NCBI GenBank assembly: GCA_943323725.2
Contig: CALPIW020000076.1
Coordinates: forward strand, 1-7,141
Length of the DNA: 7,141 nt
Direction: 5' to 3'
From: Polynucleobacter meluiroseus
Lineage (GTDB): Bacteria > Verrucomicrobiota > Verrucomicrobiia > Opitutales > UBA953
In this document: positions 1 through 7,141 of the stretch, in pieces
Layout of the letters: every line of letters starts with the position of its first letter
How positions within the stretch are numbered: the first letter of the stretch is position 1
Made by a program: the position numbers and the translations under genes
The notes under the pieces: model-generated
The model's database searches: none
What the model was told of the DNA's origin: nothing
What the model saw: only the letters and a program-made list of their open reading frames with translations

Positions 1-109
1 CCTTCACCGGTTGGGCGGCGACGGGCTTCTTGGTCCGGCCCTTGTCAGCGGCTTTCGTCGAAGGCTTGGGCTTCGGCGTGGCGCTTTTCTTGGGCTTGGA
101 CTTGGGCAC
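1..109 (-). CDS. Partial ORF, Lys/Pro/Ala-rich N-terminus, function unknown
   Basis: I do not recognise this gene; only its first 36 or so codons are inside the window. The frame from a GTG at 109 stays open to the window edge, while the other two frames on this strand hit stops. It begins V-P-K-S-K-P-K-K-S-A-T-P-K-P-K-P and continues rich in Lys, Ala, Pro and Thr. This is a strongly basic, probably disordered segment, as often seen in nucleic-acid-binding tails or linkers ahead of a folded domain. It does not look like the start of TrpG (anthranilate synthase glutaminase), the usual partner of TrpE. The GTG lies 11 bp after the trpE stop, with a GAGAAG seven bases before it that could act as a weak ribosome site, so translation coupled to trpE is plausible. 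The start is inferred and the product cannot be named. Confidence 0.5.
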   Translation of the reverse strand, partial: MPKSKPKKSATPKPKPSTKAADKGRTKKPVAAQPVK

Positions 110-120
110 AGGCGGTCTTC

Positions 121-1617
121 TCAGGAGCGCAAACCGGCGGCGAGTCCGAGGGCGCGCAGGACGCTCTTGGACTTGTTGATGGTCTCTTCGTATTCGGAGG
201 TCGGGACGGAATCGGCGACGACGCCGGCGCCCGCTTGGATGCTGGCCACGCCGTCGCGGAGTGAAGCGGTGCGGATCACGATGCAGGAGTCATGGCCGCC
301 ATCGAAGCCGAAGTAACCGACGGCGCCGCCGTAGACGCCGCGGCGTTCGCCTTCGAGTTCGGAGATGACCTGCATGGCGCGGACCTTGGGCGCGCCCGAA
401 AGCGTGCCGGCCGGGAACGTGGCGCGGAAGAGGTCGAAAGCGTCCTTCTCCGGCGCGAGCTGGCCTTCGACCTGCGAGACGATGTGCATCACGTGGGAGT
501 AGCGTTCCACGATCGCGTAGTCGGGCACCTTCACGGAGCCGGGCAGGCAGACGCGGCCGAGGTCGTTACGCGCGAGGTCGACGAGCATCAGGTGCTCTGA
601 TCGTTCCTTCGGATCCGCGAGCAGTTCGGCTTCGAGCTGGCGGTCGGCGGCTTCGTCGACGCCGCGCGGACGCGTGCCGGCGATCGGACGGATCTCGCAG
701 AGGCGGCCGGTGAGGCGGACGTTCACTTCCGGCGAGGCGCCGACGACGTCGAACCCGCGGCCCGTCTCCAGGACGAACATGTAAGGCGACGGGTTCACGT
801 GGCGCAGCACGCGGTAGAGGTCGAGCGGGTCGCCCTTGAAGGCGACGTCGGTGCGGCGCGAGAGCACGACCTGCACGCAGTCGCCGGCGCGGACGTATTC
901 CTGGGTGCGACGGATGGCGGCTTCGAAGTCGGCCTGGCTGAAGTTGGCCTTACCCGTGGCGAGCTCAGCGCTGGCCGGGAGTTCGGCGGCCACGGCGGCG
1001 CGCGGTCCGGTCACCACGGCGCGCAGGGCTTCGAGTTCCTGCTTGGCGGCGGCCCAGGCGGAGTCGGCGTCGGCCGGCGATTTCACGCGGGCGTTGACGA
1101 TGAGGCGGAGGGTCTGGCGGGCGTTGTCGAAGGCGACCACGCGGTCGACCAGCATGAAGTGGAGCAGGGGAGTGCCGGCCGGGTCCTTGGCGGGCTTGGG
1201 GACGGTCGGCTCAATGCGGTGGACGTATTCGTAGCCGACCATGCCGACCATGCCGCCGACGAACGGGGGCAGTCCGGGCACCTTGGCGACGCGCAGGCCG
1301 GAGAGTTCCTTCTTCACCAGCGAAAGCGGATCCGCCGGCGTGGGTACGGTCTCCTTGGTGCCGTCACGACGGACGATCTCGGTGCGGTCTTCCCAGGCGG
1401 TCAAGGTGAGGGCCGGGGCGGCGCCGCAGAAGCTGTAGCGACCGAGCTTATCACCCCCCGTGACCGACTCGAACAGGAAGGGGGAGCCGAGGGCGCGGAG
1501 GCGGGCGTAGACCGAGACCGGGGTCTCCAGGTCGGCCATCAGGTCCAGGCACACCGGGATGAGGTCGGACTGCTGGGCCAACTGGCGGAAAGTAGCTTGG
1601 TCGGGGACTAGGCTCAC
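121..1617 (-). CDS. trpE: Anthranilate synthase component I
   Basis: TrpE converts chorismate to anthranilate, using ammonia supplied by the TrpG glutaminase, in the first committed step of cytoplasmic tryptophan synthesis. The 498-residue length is normal for the family. The N-terminal half carries the Glu50-Ser51 pair in FLFES and GRYSF (59-63), matching the tryptophan feedback site together with NPSPYM (275-280). The C-terminal chorismate-binding domain shows PIAGTRPRG (311-319), SEHLMLVDLARNDLGR (340-355), the histidine in VMHIVS (376-381, probable catalytic His378), FPAGTLSGAPK (401-411), and GAGVVADS followed by EYEET (463-479), which includes expected Mg-binding acidic residues. The Trp-binding residues favour TrpE over the related PabB. 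The start is GTG; the N-terminus it gives (xFRQLAQQxxLIPV) fits the family and the next Met is residue 27. No clear Shine-Dalgarno sequence precedes it. No trpG is visible, so the partner must be encoded elsewhere or beyond the left edge. Confidence 0.96.
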   Translation of the reverse strand: MSLVPDQATFRQLAQQSDLIPVCLDLMADLETPVSVYARLRALGSPFLFESVTGGDKLGRYSFCGAAPALTLTAWEDRTEIVRRDGTKETVPTPADPLSLVKKELSGLRVAKVPGLPPFVGGMVGMVGYEYVHRIEPTVPKPAKDPAGTPLLHFMLVDRVVAFDNARQTLRLIVNARVKSPADADSAWAAAKQELEALRAVVTGPRAAVAAELPASAELATGKANFSQADFEAAIRRTQEYVRAGDCVQVVLSRRTDVAFKGDPLDLYRVLRHVNPSPYMFVLETGRGFDVVGASPEVNVRLTGRLCEIRPIAGTRPRGVDEAADRQLEAELLADPKERSEHLMLVDLARNDLGRVCLPGSVKVPDYAIVERYSHVMHIVSQVEGQLAPEKDAFDLFRATFPAGTLSGAPKVRAMQVISELEGERRGVYGGAVGYFGFDGGHDSCIVIRTASLRDGVASIQAGAGVVADSVPTSEYEETINKSKSVLRALGLAAGLRS

Positions 1618-1695
1618 GCGTGCATTTAGATGCGTTAACCTATGGTTTGGAAACCAATTAAAGCAAACCGCCCAGATTGAAGCCGGCGGGCCGAA
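1618..1695 (-). promoter_or_regulatory. Region upstream of trpE with a dyad, candidate promoter/operator
   Basis: This 78-bp gap between the methyltransferase stop and the trpE start is AT-richer than its surroundings. It holds a 6-2-6 inverted repeat, TGGTTT-GG-AAACCA, at 1643-1656, about 26 bases before the trpE GTG. Read on the minus strand, TTGCTT followed by 16-17 bases and CATAGG is a weak sigma70-like promoter candidate overlapping the dyad, so a protein bound there could block it. This reading is inferred from position and symmetry only. There is no leader peptide with Trp codons and no obvious antiterminator/terminator pair, so classical trp attenuation is not supported. Confidence 0.3.
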
Positions 1696-2577
1696 TCAGC
1701 CCTTTTTGCCGGCAGTCCAGCGACCCCAGAGGGACAGGGGGAGCAGGCGCCCGTTGTTTTCCTGTTTCAGGGCGAGTTCGCCGATGTCGACCTGGCCGCC
1801 GAGTCCGCGGGTGACGTCTTCGAGCAGGTTGTGGCAGAGGATGGAGGACGCGTCGATCGTGTAGACCGTCAGGATCATGAACTGCGCCTGCGGGGAGAGC
1901 AGTTCGCGGCAGGCGCGGAGCAGGGGGGCGAGGTCGCGTTCGACCTTCCAGAACTCGCCGGTCGGGCCGCGGCCGAAGGCGGGCGGGTCGAGCATGATGG
2001 CTTCGTACTGGTTGCCGCGTTTGACCTCGCGCTTCACGAACGTCATCGCGTCCTCAATGATCCAGCGGATCGGCTCCTGGGCCAGGCCGGAGAGCTCTTG
2101 GTTACGGCGGCCCCAGGCCACGGCGGGCTTGGAGGCGTCGACATGGGTGACGTGCCAGCCCGCTTGGGCGGCGTTGAGAGAGGCCGCGCCGGTATAGCCG
2201 AAAAGGTTGAGCAGACGGGGACGCGGTTCGAGTTTCTGCGGGCGCTCGGCGACCCATTTCCAGTGCGGGGACTGCTCGGCGAAGACGCCGAACTGCTTGG
2301 AATTATCCATGAACCGTAGCTGGAAGCGGAGCTTGCCCAGCTTGGTCTCCCATTCCTTGGGGCAGTTGCCCTTCAGCTTCCAGCGGCCTTCGCGGCCGCC
2401 TTCTTCGTGTTCGGCGACCGCGCGCGCCCATTCGGCGGCGGGCAGGGACTTGCTCCACCAAGCCTTGGGTTCGCTCCGGATCATGCGGACGCCGCCGATC
2501 TCCTCGAGCTTGAAGCCGTCGCCGGAATCCAGGAGGCGGTGACCATCCCAGTCGCTCACTAGTACGCTGATATCCAC
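1696..2577 (-). CDS. Class I SAM-dependent methyltransferase, COG1092 (RlmI-like) family without a visible PUA domain
   Basis: A Rossmann-fold methyltransferase of the group that includes the 23S rRNA cytosine methyltransferases RlmI/RlmK; the substrate here is not known. Numbering from the GTG at 2577 gives 293 residues. The SAM-binding motif I is LNLFGYTGAAS (123-133), the acidic residue after strand 2 is Asp147 in HVDAS, a further acidic site is Asp176 in IIEDA, and motif IV is LDPPAFGRG (196-204). FGVFAEQSPHW (96-106) just before the core is typical of this subgroup. The N-terminal 90 residues (DWDGHRLLDSGDG, then PKAWWSKSLP) replace the PUA domain found in RlmI. The frame stays open up to a TTG at 2631, but the extra 18 residues are low in family character and run towards the start of the divergent gene, so I prefer the GTG. 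No strong ribosome site marks either start. It is a lone upstream neighbour of trpE, possibly sharing read-through. Confidence 0.85.
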   Translation of the reverse strand: MDISVLVSDWDGHRLLDSGDGFKLEEIGGVRMIRSEPKAWWSKSLPAAEWARAVAEHEEGGREGRWKLKGNCPKEWETKLGKLRFQLRFMDNSKQFGVFAEQSPHWKWVAERPQKLEPRPRLLNLFGYTGAASLNAAQAGWHVTHVDASKPAVAWGRRNQELSGLAQEPIRWIIEDAMTFVKREVKRGNQYEAIMLDPPAFGRGPTGEFWKVERDLAPLLRACRELLSPQAQFMILTVYTIDASSILCHNLLEDVTRGLGGQVDIGELALKQENNGRLLPLSLWGRWTAGKKG

Positions 2578-2660
2578 GCGCGCATCGTGGGCGGACGATG
2601 GCCGGGAGGGAAGCCCGCTTTTGCTCGCCAATTTATTTTTCCGCCCTTCCTCTTGAGGCG
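2578..2660. promoter_or_regulatory. Divergent intergenic region with AT-rich core and inverted repeat
   Basis: If the preferred starts hold, 83 bp separate the divergent methyltransferase and GH13 genes. The patch at 2629-2641 (CAATTTATTTTTC) is the most AT-rich in this part of the window and is the natural place for back-to-back -10 elements. On the minus strand TAAATT matches four of six -10 positions, but I find no good -35 on either side. A perfect inverted repeat, CATCGT-6 bases-ACGATG, lies at 2583-2600 and could be a regulator site. GAGG at 2655-2658 sits only two bases before the GH13 ATG, closer than is ideal for a ribosome site. Confidence 0.35.
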
Positions 2661-5051
2661 ATGACGCGTGAACTGGCCAGCGCCCGCTGGGAGACGAAGG
2701 TCTCCGGGTTGGTCGCGCTCACGCGGGACTGGGCTGGTCCGGGGCTACCGCCGCTCACGCTGAACCCGCCGGCCCGGCTGACCTTGCTCGAGCCGGCCGA
2801 CGTCCGCGCCTGGGCCTTGCGTGCGGGGCACTGGATCGAGGGTGGGTGCGTCCATTTCTTTTTCTGGAAGGCGCTCTGTCCGGAGGCCGCGCAAGGTTCC
2901 GTCAGCGTGGTCGGACCCTTCAATGACTGGGGCCGCGCCGTCGACATGGAGCGTTGGCAGCTGCGTCCGGTCTGCGTGGCGGGCGCCGAAGGCTTCGAAC
3001 TCGCCGCGGACCTCGCGGAAGTCCTCGGCGAAGCCGATGAGACCGTCTTCAAGTTCCGACGCGAGGGTGACCGCTGGGTCGAGCCGCCGCACGACGCCGA
3101 CAACGTCCGTCGCGACGAGGGTAATCACCGCAACCTCGTCGTCTCCCGTCGGCGCACCGACCGACATGTCTTTCGCTTCCATGCGGCCGACGTCGATCCG
3201 TCCGCCGTGCCGGTCCGCATGGTTTTCGAGACCCCGGAGCTGCTCGAACTCGGCGACATCCTGGCCTCGGAGCCGCTGGACGTCCTGGAGCCCGCGGGCG
3301 GTTTTGGCGCGACGGTCAGCGCGCGTTCGACGCTGTTCCGTGTCTTCGCTCCGCGCGCCCGCTCGGTCGAAGTCATCTGGCGTCATCCGACCGGCGGCGG
3401 CTCGCATCCGCTGATGCTCAAGCCCGAAGGGCAGGGCGCGTGGTCGGCTTCATGGCCGGAGAATCTCAGCGGCGCCCATTACTGGCTGCAGGTCGCCGCG
3501 TCGGAGGACGACACCGGCGAACGTTTCGGCGGCACGCACATCGTCGACCCTTGGGCCCGCGCGGTGGTCGGCCCTCGGCAGGCCGCGGGCCTCGTGGTCG
3601 GACCCGAAGCACTGCTGCCCTTCGATGACGGCTTCGTCCCGCCGCCGGTCGAGGATCTCGTGATCCTCGAAGGCCATCTGCGCGACCTGCTCGGTCTCGC
3701 CGACGGCGCACCGACGGCCGGCGGTTATCGCGACCTCGCCCGCTATGTGCGTTCGCAAGGCAACTACCTGCGCGCGCTCGGCGTCAACGCCCTCGAACTG
3801 CTGCCGTGCGCCGAGTTCGAGCATGATGCGACCGACGAATATCATTGGGGCTACATGCCCGTCAGCGCCTTCGGCGTCGCGAACTCCTACGCCAGCGCTC
3901 CGGGCGTCGTCGCGATGGAGGAGTTCCGCGATCTCGTCCGCGCGTGTCATGAGGCCGGCCTCGCCGTCATCATGGACGTCGTCCTGAACCATTTCGGTGC
4001 GCCCAACGGCCTCGGTGCGATCGACGCGCCGTATTACTACCGCGTCGACCCGCAGGGCAGACTCACCAACTGGAGCGGCTGCGGTAACGATGTCCGCGCC
4101 GAGGCGCCGATGTTCAAGCGACTCGTGCACGCCGCGTTGCGTCATTGGACCGAAGTGCTCGGCGTCGACGGCGTCCGGCTCGACCTCGCCGAACTGCTGG
4201 GCACGCCGCTGCTGCGCGAGATCGAGGCCGATTTTCGTTTCCGCGCCCCGCATAAGATCCTGATCGCCGAACCGTGGAGCTTCCGCGGGCACACCGCGCG
4301 CGATCTCGATCACACCAGCTGGACCAGCTGGGATGACGCCTTCCGCGAGTTCCTGCCCTCTTACGTGCGCGGTCATGCGAAGGCGTCGGACCTGCTTCAT
4401 CATGTGGCGGCGTGCGCGTTCCGGCCGTCCGCGCGCCTGCGCTATGCGCAGTCGCACGACGACATGGCCTGGCTGGATCGCATCACCGAACGCACGGGCG
4501 GCGACGCCCTTGATCCGGCGCCTCGCGACGTCCTGCGCACGCGCCTCATGCACGTGATCCTGCTCTGCTCCGCGGGCGTGCCGATGCTCTGCGCCGGCCA
4601 GGATTTCCTCGCGACCAAGCGCGGCGTCAGCAATACGTGGCGGCGCGGCGACCTGAACCGCCTCGACCCGGTCCGGATCGAACGTTTCCGGTCCGAGCAT
4701 GAATTCGTCGCCCGCCTGATCGGTTTCCGCCTCTCTGCGGCTGGCGCGGGCCTGCGTCCCCGCTTGGCCGTTTCGCCGGGTTGGATGCAGGTGACCCATC
4801 AGCCGGGCGGGGAAGCCTTCGTCGCCGTCCTCAACGCCGACGGACAGCTCGGCCCCGCCCGGGTGCTCATGGCCTGCAATCCGCACGACCGCGAGGTGAC
4901 GCTTGCCCTGCCGCGGACCGGGGATTGGACGCCCGTGGTGGTCTCGCCGTTCCCCTCCTGCCTGCACGCCCCTGGTCCCGTGCCGCGGATCGAGGGGGAT
5001 CACGTCATCCTGCCGCCTTTGGGCGCCGCCGTCTGGTCCGCCGGGGCCTGA
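2661..5051 (+). CDS. GH13 family alpha-glucan-active enzyme, pullulanase/debranching type, with two CBM48-like modules
   Basis: Probably hydrolyses alpha-1,6 branch links, or otherwise remodels alpha-glucan such as glycogen; no signal peptide is seen, so cytoplasmic action is likely. From the Met at 2661 it has 796 residues. A first glycogen-binding-like module carries SVSVVGPFNDWG (80-91). A second beta-sandwich, resembling the module ahead of pullulanase catalytic domains, starts near STLFRVFAPRA (223-233). The catalytic barrel shows YHWGY (394-398), region I DVVLNH (439-444), region II GVRLDLAEL (504-512, nucleophile Asp508), region III ILIAEPW (533-539, acid/base Glu537) and region IV SHDD (598-601, Asp600). 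GVPMLCAGQDFLATKRG (639-655) resembles the type I pullulanase motif with AGQEFLRTK, hence the subtype call. A beta domain closes the protein. A branching enzyme or alpha-amylase-like role is not excluded. An ATG at 2598 would add 21 poorly supported residues and overlap the open frame on the other strand. Confidence 0.85.
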   Translation: MTRELASARWETKVSGLVALTRDWAGPGLPPLTLNPPARLTLLEPADVRAWALRAGHWIEGGCVHFFFWKALCPEAAQGSVSVVGPFNDWGRAVDMERWQLRPVCVAGAEGFELAADLAEVLGEADETVFKFRREGDRWVEPPHDADNVRRDEGNHRNLVVSRRRTDRHVFRFHAADVDPSAVPVRMVFETPELLELGDILASEPLDVLEPAGGFGATVSARSTLFRVFAPRARSVEVIWRHPTGGGSHPLMLKPEGQGAWSASWPENLSGAHYWLQVAASEDDTGERFGGTHIVDPWARAVVGPRQAAGLVVGPEALLPFDDGFVPPPVEDLVILEGHLRDLLGLADGAPTAGGYRDLARYVRSQGNYLRALGVNALELLPCAEFEHDATDEYHWGYMPVSAFGVANSYASAPGVVAMEEFRDLVRACHEAGLAVIMDVVLNHFGAPNGLGAIDAPYYYRVDPQGRLTNWSGCGNDVRAEAPMFKRLVHAALRHWTEVLGVDGVRLDLAELLGTPLLREIEADFRFRAPHKILIAEPWSFRGHTARDLDHTSWTSWDDAFREFLPSYVRGHAKASDLLHHVAACAFRPSARLRYAQSHDDMAWLDRITERTGGDALDPAPRDVLRTRLMHVILLCSAGVPMLCAGQDFLATKRGVSNTWRRGDLNRLDPVRIERFRSEHEFVARLIGFRLSAAGAGLRPRLAVSPGWMQVTHQPGGEAFVAVLNADGQLGPARVLMACNPHDREVTLALPRTGDWTPVVVSPFPSCLHAPGPVPRIEGDHVILPPLGAAVWSAGA

Positions 5052-5093
5052 TTCGCATTCTCGCTTGCCAATGCGGGGCGGCAGGGCCTTTTT
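5045..5093 (+). terminator. Candidate intrinsic terminator overlapping the GH13 stop codon
   Basis: An outer stem GGCCTG (5045-5050) can pair with CAGGGCC (5082-5088), leaving one bulged G. An inner stem CGCATT (5054-5059) pairs with AATGCG (5070-5075) around a 10-base loop. Five T residues (5089-5093) follow directly. The TGA stop lies at 5049-5051, inside the outer arm. The structure has an internal loop and is much less regular than the terminator after gap, so it may be weak or partial. Confidence 0.4.
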
Positions 5094-5138
5094 CATCCCT
5101 TTCACGCCCGTCCCCTTTCCTTTCTCACACACCATACC
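5094..5138 (+). promoter_or_regulatory. Pyrimidine-rich gap leader without Shine-Dalgarno sequence
   Basis: The 45 bases before the gap ATG are almost all C and T, with short CACACACC and ATACC ends, and contain nothing resembling AGGAGG. Such leaders may be recruited through ribosomal protein S1 or by lack of structure; that is inference. TTGCCA at 5065-5070 resembles a -35 box (five of six), but the matching -10 position (about 5088-5093) reads CTTTTT, which is poor, so the promoter is not located with confidence. The words TCCCTTTCAC (5096-5105) and CCTTTCTC (5119-5126) recur in the pgk leader. Confidence 0.35.
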
Positions 5139-6185
<1,047 letters not shown>

Positions 6186-6206
6186 GCCCGGCTGAGATTC
6201 CTCCGC

Positions 6207-6241
6207 GACAGGCGGCCCATCCGGGTCGCCTGTCTTGTTTT
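6207..6241 (+). terminator. Intrinsic terminator after gap
   Basis: A 12-bp stem pairs GACAGGCGGCCC (6207-6218) with GGGTCGCCTGTC (6223-6234); the only imperfection is one G-U wobble. The loop is four bases (ATCC), and TTGTTTT (6235-6241) follows. It lies 21 bases after the gap stop codon. This is a textbook Rho-independent terminator. It implies that most gap transcripts end before pgk. Confidence 0.88.
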
Positions 6242-6349
6242 GGGCTCCCGGCGGGGCGGGGGAGGGTTGTTATGACGGTTTGCGAGGCTGCGGGCGGTTT
6301 GTTCTTCCCACCCCTCGGCTTACGCCTTTCTCTGCTCCCTTTCACCACC
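6242..6349 (+). promoter_or_regulatory. pgk upstream region: G-rich tract, strong Shine-Dalgarno with alternative start, pyrimidine-rich leader
   Basis: Past the terminator comes a G-rich run (6250-6266) ending in GGAGGG (6261-6266), a good Shine-Dalgarno sequence five bases before an ATG at 6272. That ATG is in frame with pgk, with no stop before 6350. The final 40 bases before the pgk ATG at 6350 are pyrimidine-rich and lack a Shine-Dalgarno sequence, like the gap leader. CGGTTTG occurs twice (6276-6282 and 6295-6301). I could not find a convincing -35/-10 pair, although the terminator upstream implies a promoter here. Confidence 0.4.

Positions 6350-7141
<792 letters not shown>

Noticed and set aside
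799..1611. A 270-codon plus-strand open frame inside trpE
   Set aside because: It is antisense to a well-supported TrpE and of biased, low-information composition. It is a shadow frame of GC-rich coding DNA.
1664..1690. Terminator between the methyltransferase and trpE
   Set aside because: Only a five-base CCGCC/GGCGG stem with a 12-base loop can be drawn, and the following T-rich stretch is interrupted. Too weak to call.
1618..1695. Trp attenuator or leader peptide before trpE
   Set aside because: The only start codon there begins a Met-His-Ala frame. No Trp codons in a leader frame and no competing hairpins were found.
2578..2631. Methyltransferase start at TTG 2631
   Set aside because: TTG is the least-used start codon, and the added 18 residues are Ser/Pro-rich and not family-like. 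The frame would reach into the AT-rich promoter-like patch. It is not disproved.
2598..2660. GH13 start at ATG 2598
   Set aside because: The added 21 residues have no family character, the ATG lies inside an inverted repeat and upstream of the AT-rich promoter-like core, and ATG 2661 leaves a normal divergent spacing. It is not disproved.

Overview
This is an ordinary housekeeping stretch of a GC-rich bacterial chromosome. Six protein-coding genes account for nearly all of it. Three lie on the minus strand at the left: a partial Lys/Pro/Ala-rich ORF, trpE, and a COG1092-type SAM methyltransferase. Three lie on the plus strand at the right: a GH13 glucan-debranching-type enzyme, gap, and a pgk that runs off the end. 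The two blocks diverge from a short AT-richer gap around 2578-2660. I see no rRNA, tRNA, CRISPR array, insertion sequence, attachment site or phage gene, and no sign of an undescribed multi-gene system.

Organism: high GC, heavy use of C- or G-ending codons in gap and pgk, pyrimidine-rich leaders with little Shine-Dalgarno signal before gap, and a PGK carrying a eukaryote-like insertion together suggest a Gram-negative outside the best-known groups. The PVC group (Verrucomicrobiota, perhaps Opitutae) is my best guess. This is inference from impression, not from a database comparison.

Left block, read leftwards: the methyltransferase (2577 to 1696) is followed after 78 bp by trpE (1617 to 121), which starts with GTG. 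Only 11 bp later a basic, low-complexity N-terminus begins (109 to beyond 1), so trpE and that ORF are probably co-transcribed. The gap upstream of trpE contains a small dyad (1643-1656) that could be an operator. It contains no Trp-codon leader peptide.

Right block: the GH13 enzyme (2661-5051) has all the catalytic residues, two N-terminal CBM48-like modules and no signal peptide, so it probably acts on intracellular glycogen. A terminator-like structure overlaps its stop codon. gap (5139-6185) and pgk (6350 onward) encode consecutive glycolytic steps. They are separated by a convincing intrinsic terminator (6207-6241), so pgk probably has its own promoter or depends on read-through. Glycogen breakdown would feed sugar phosphates into the pathway that gap and pgk serve.

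The observations most worth a second look are small. The first is an alternative in-frame pgk start at 6272, preceded by a strong Shine-Dalgarno sequence. The others are the eukaryote-like insertion in PGK with a local shift in codon use, pyrimidine-rich leader words shared by gap and pgk, and the two-module architecture of the GH13 enzyme.
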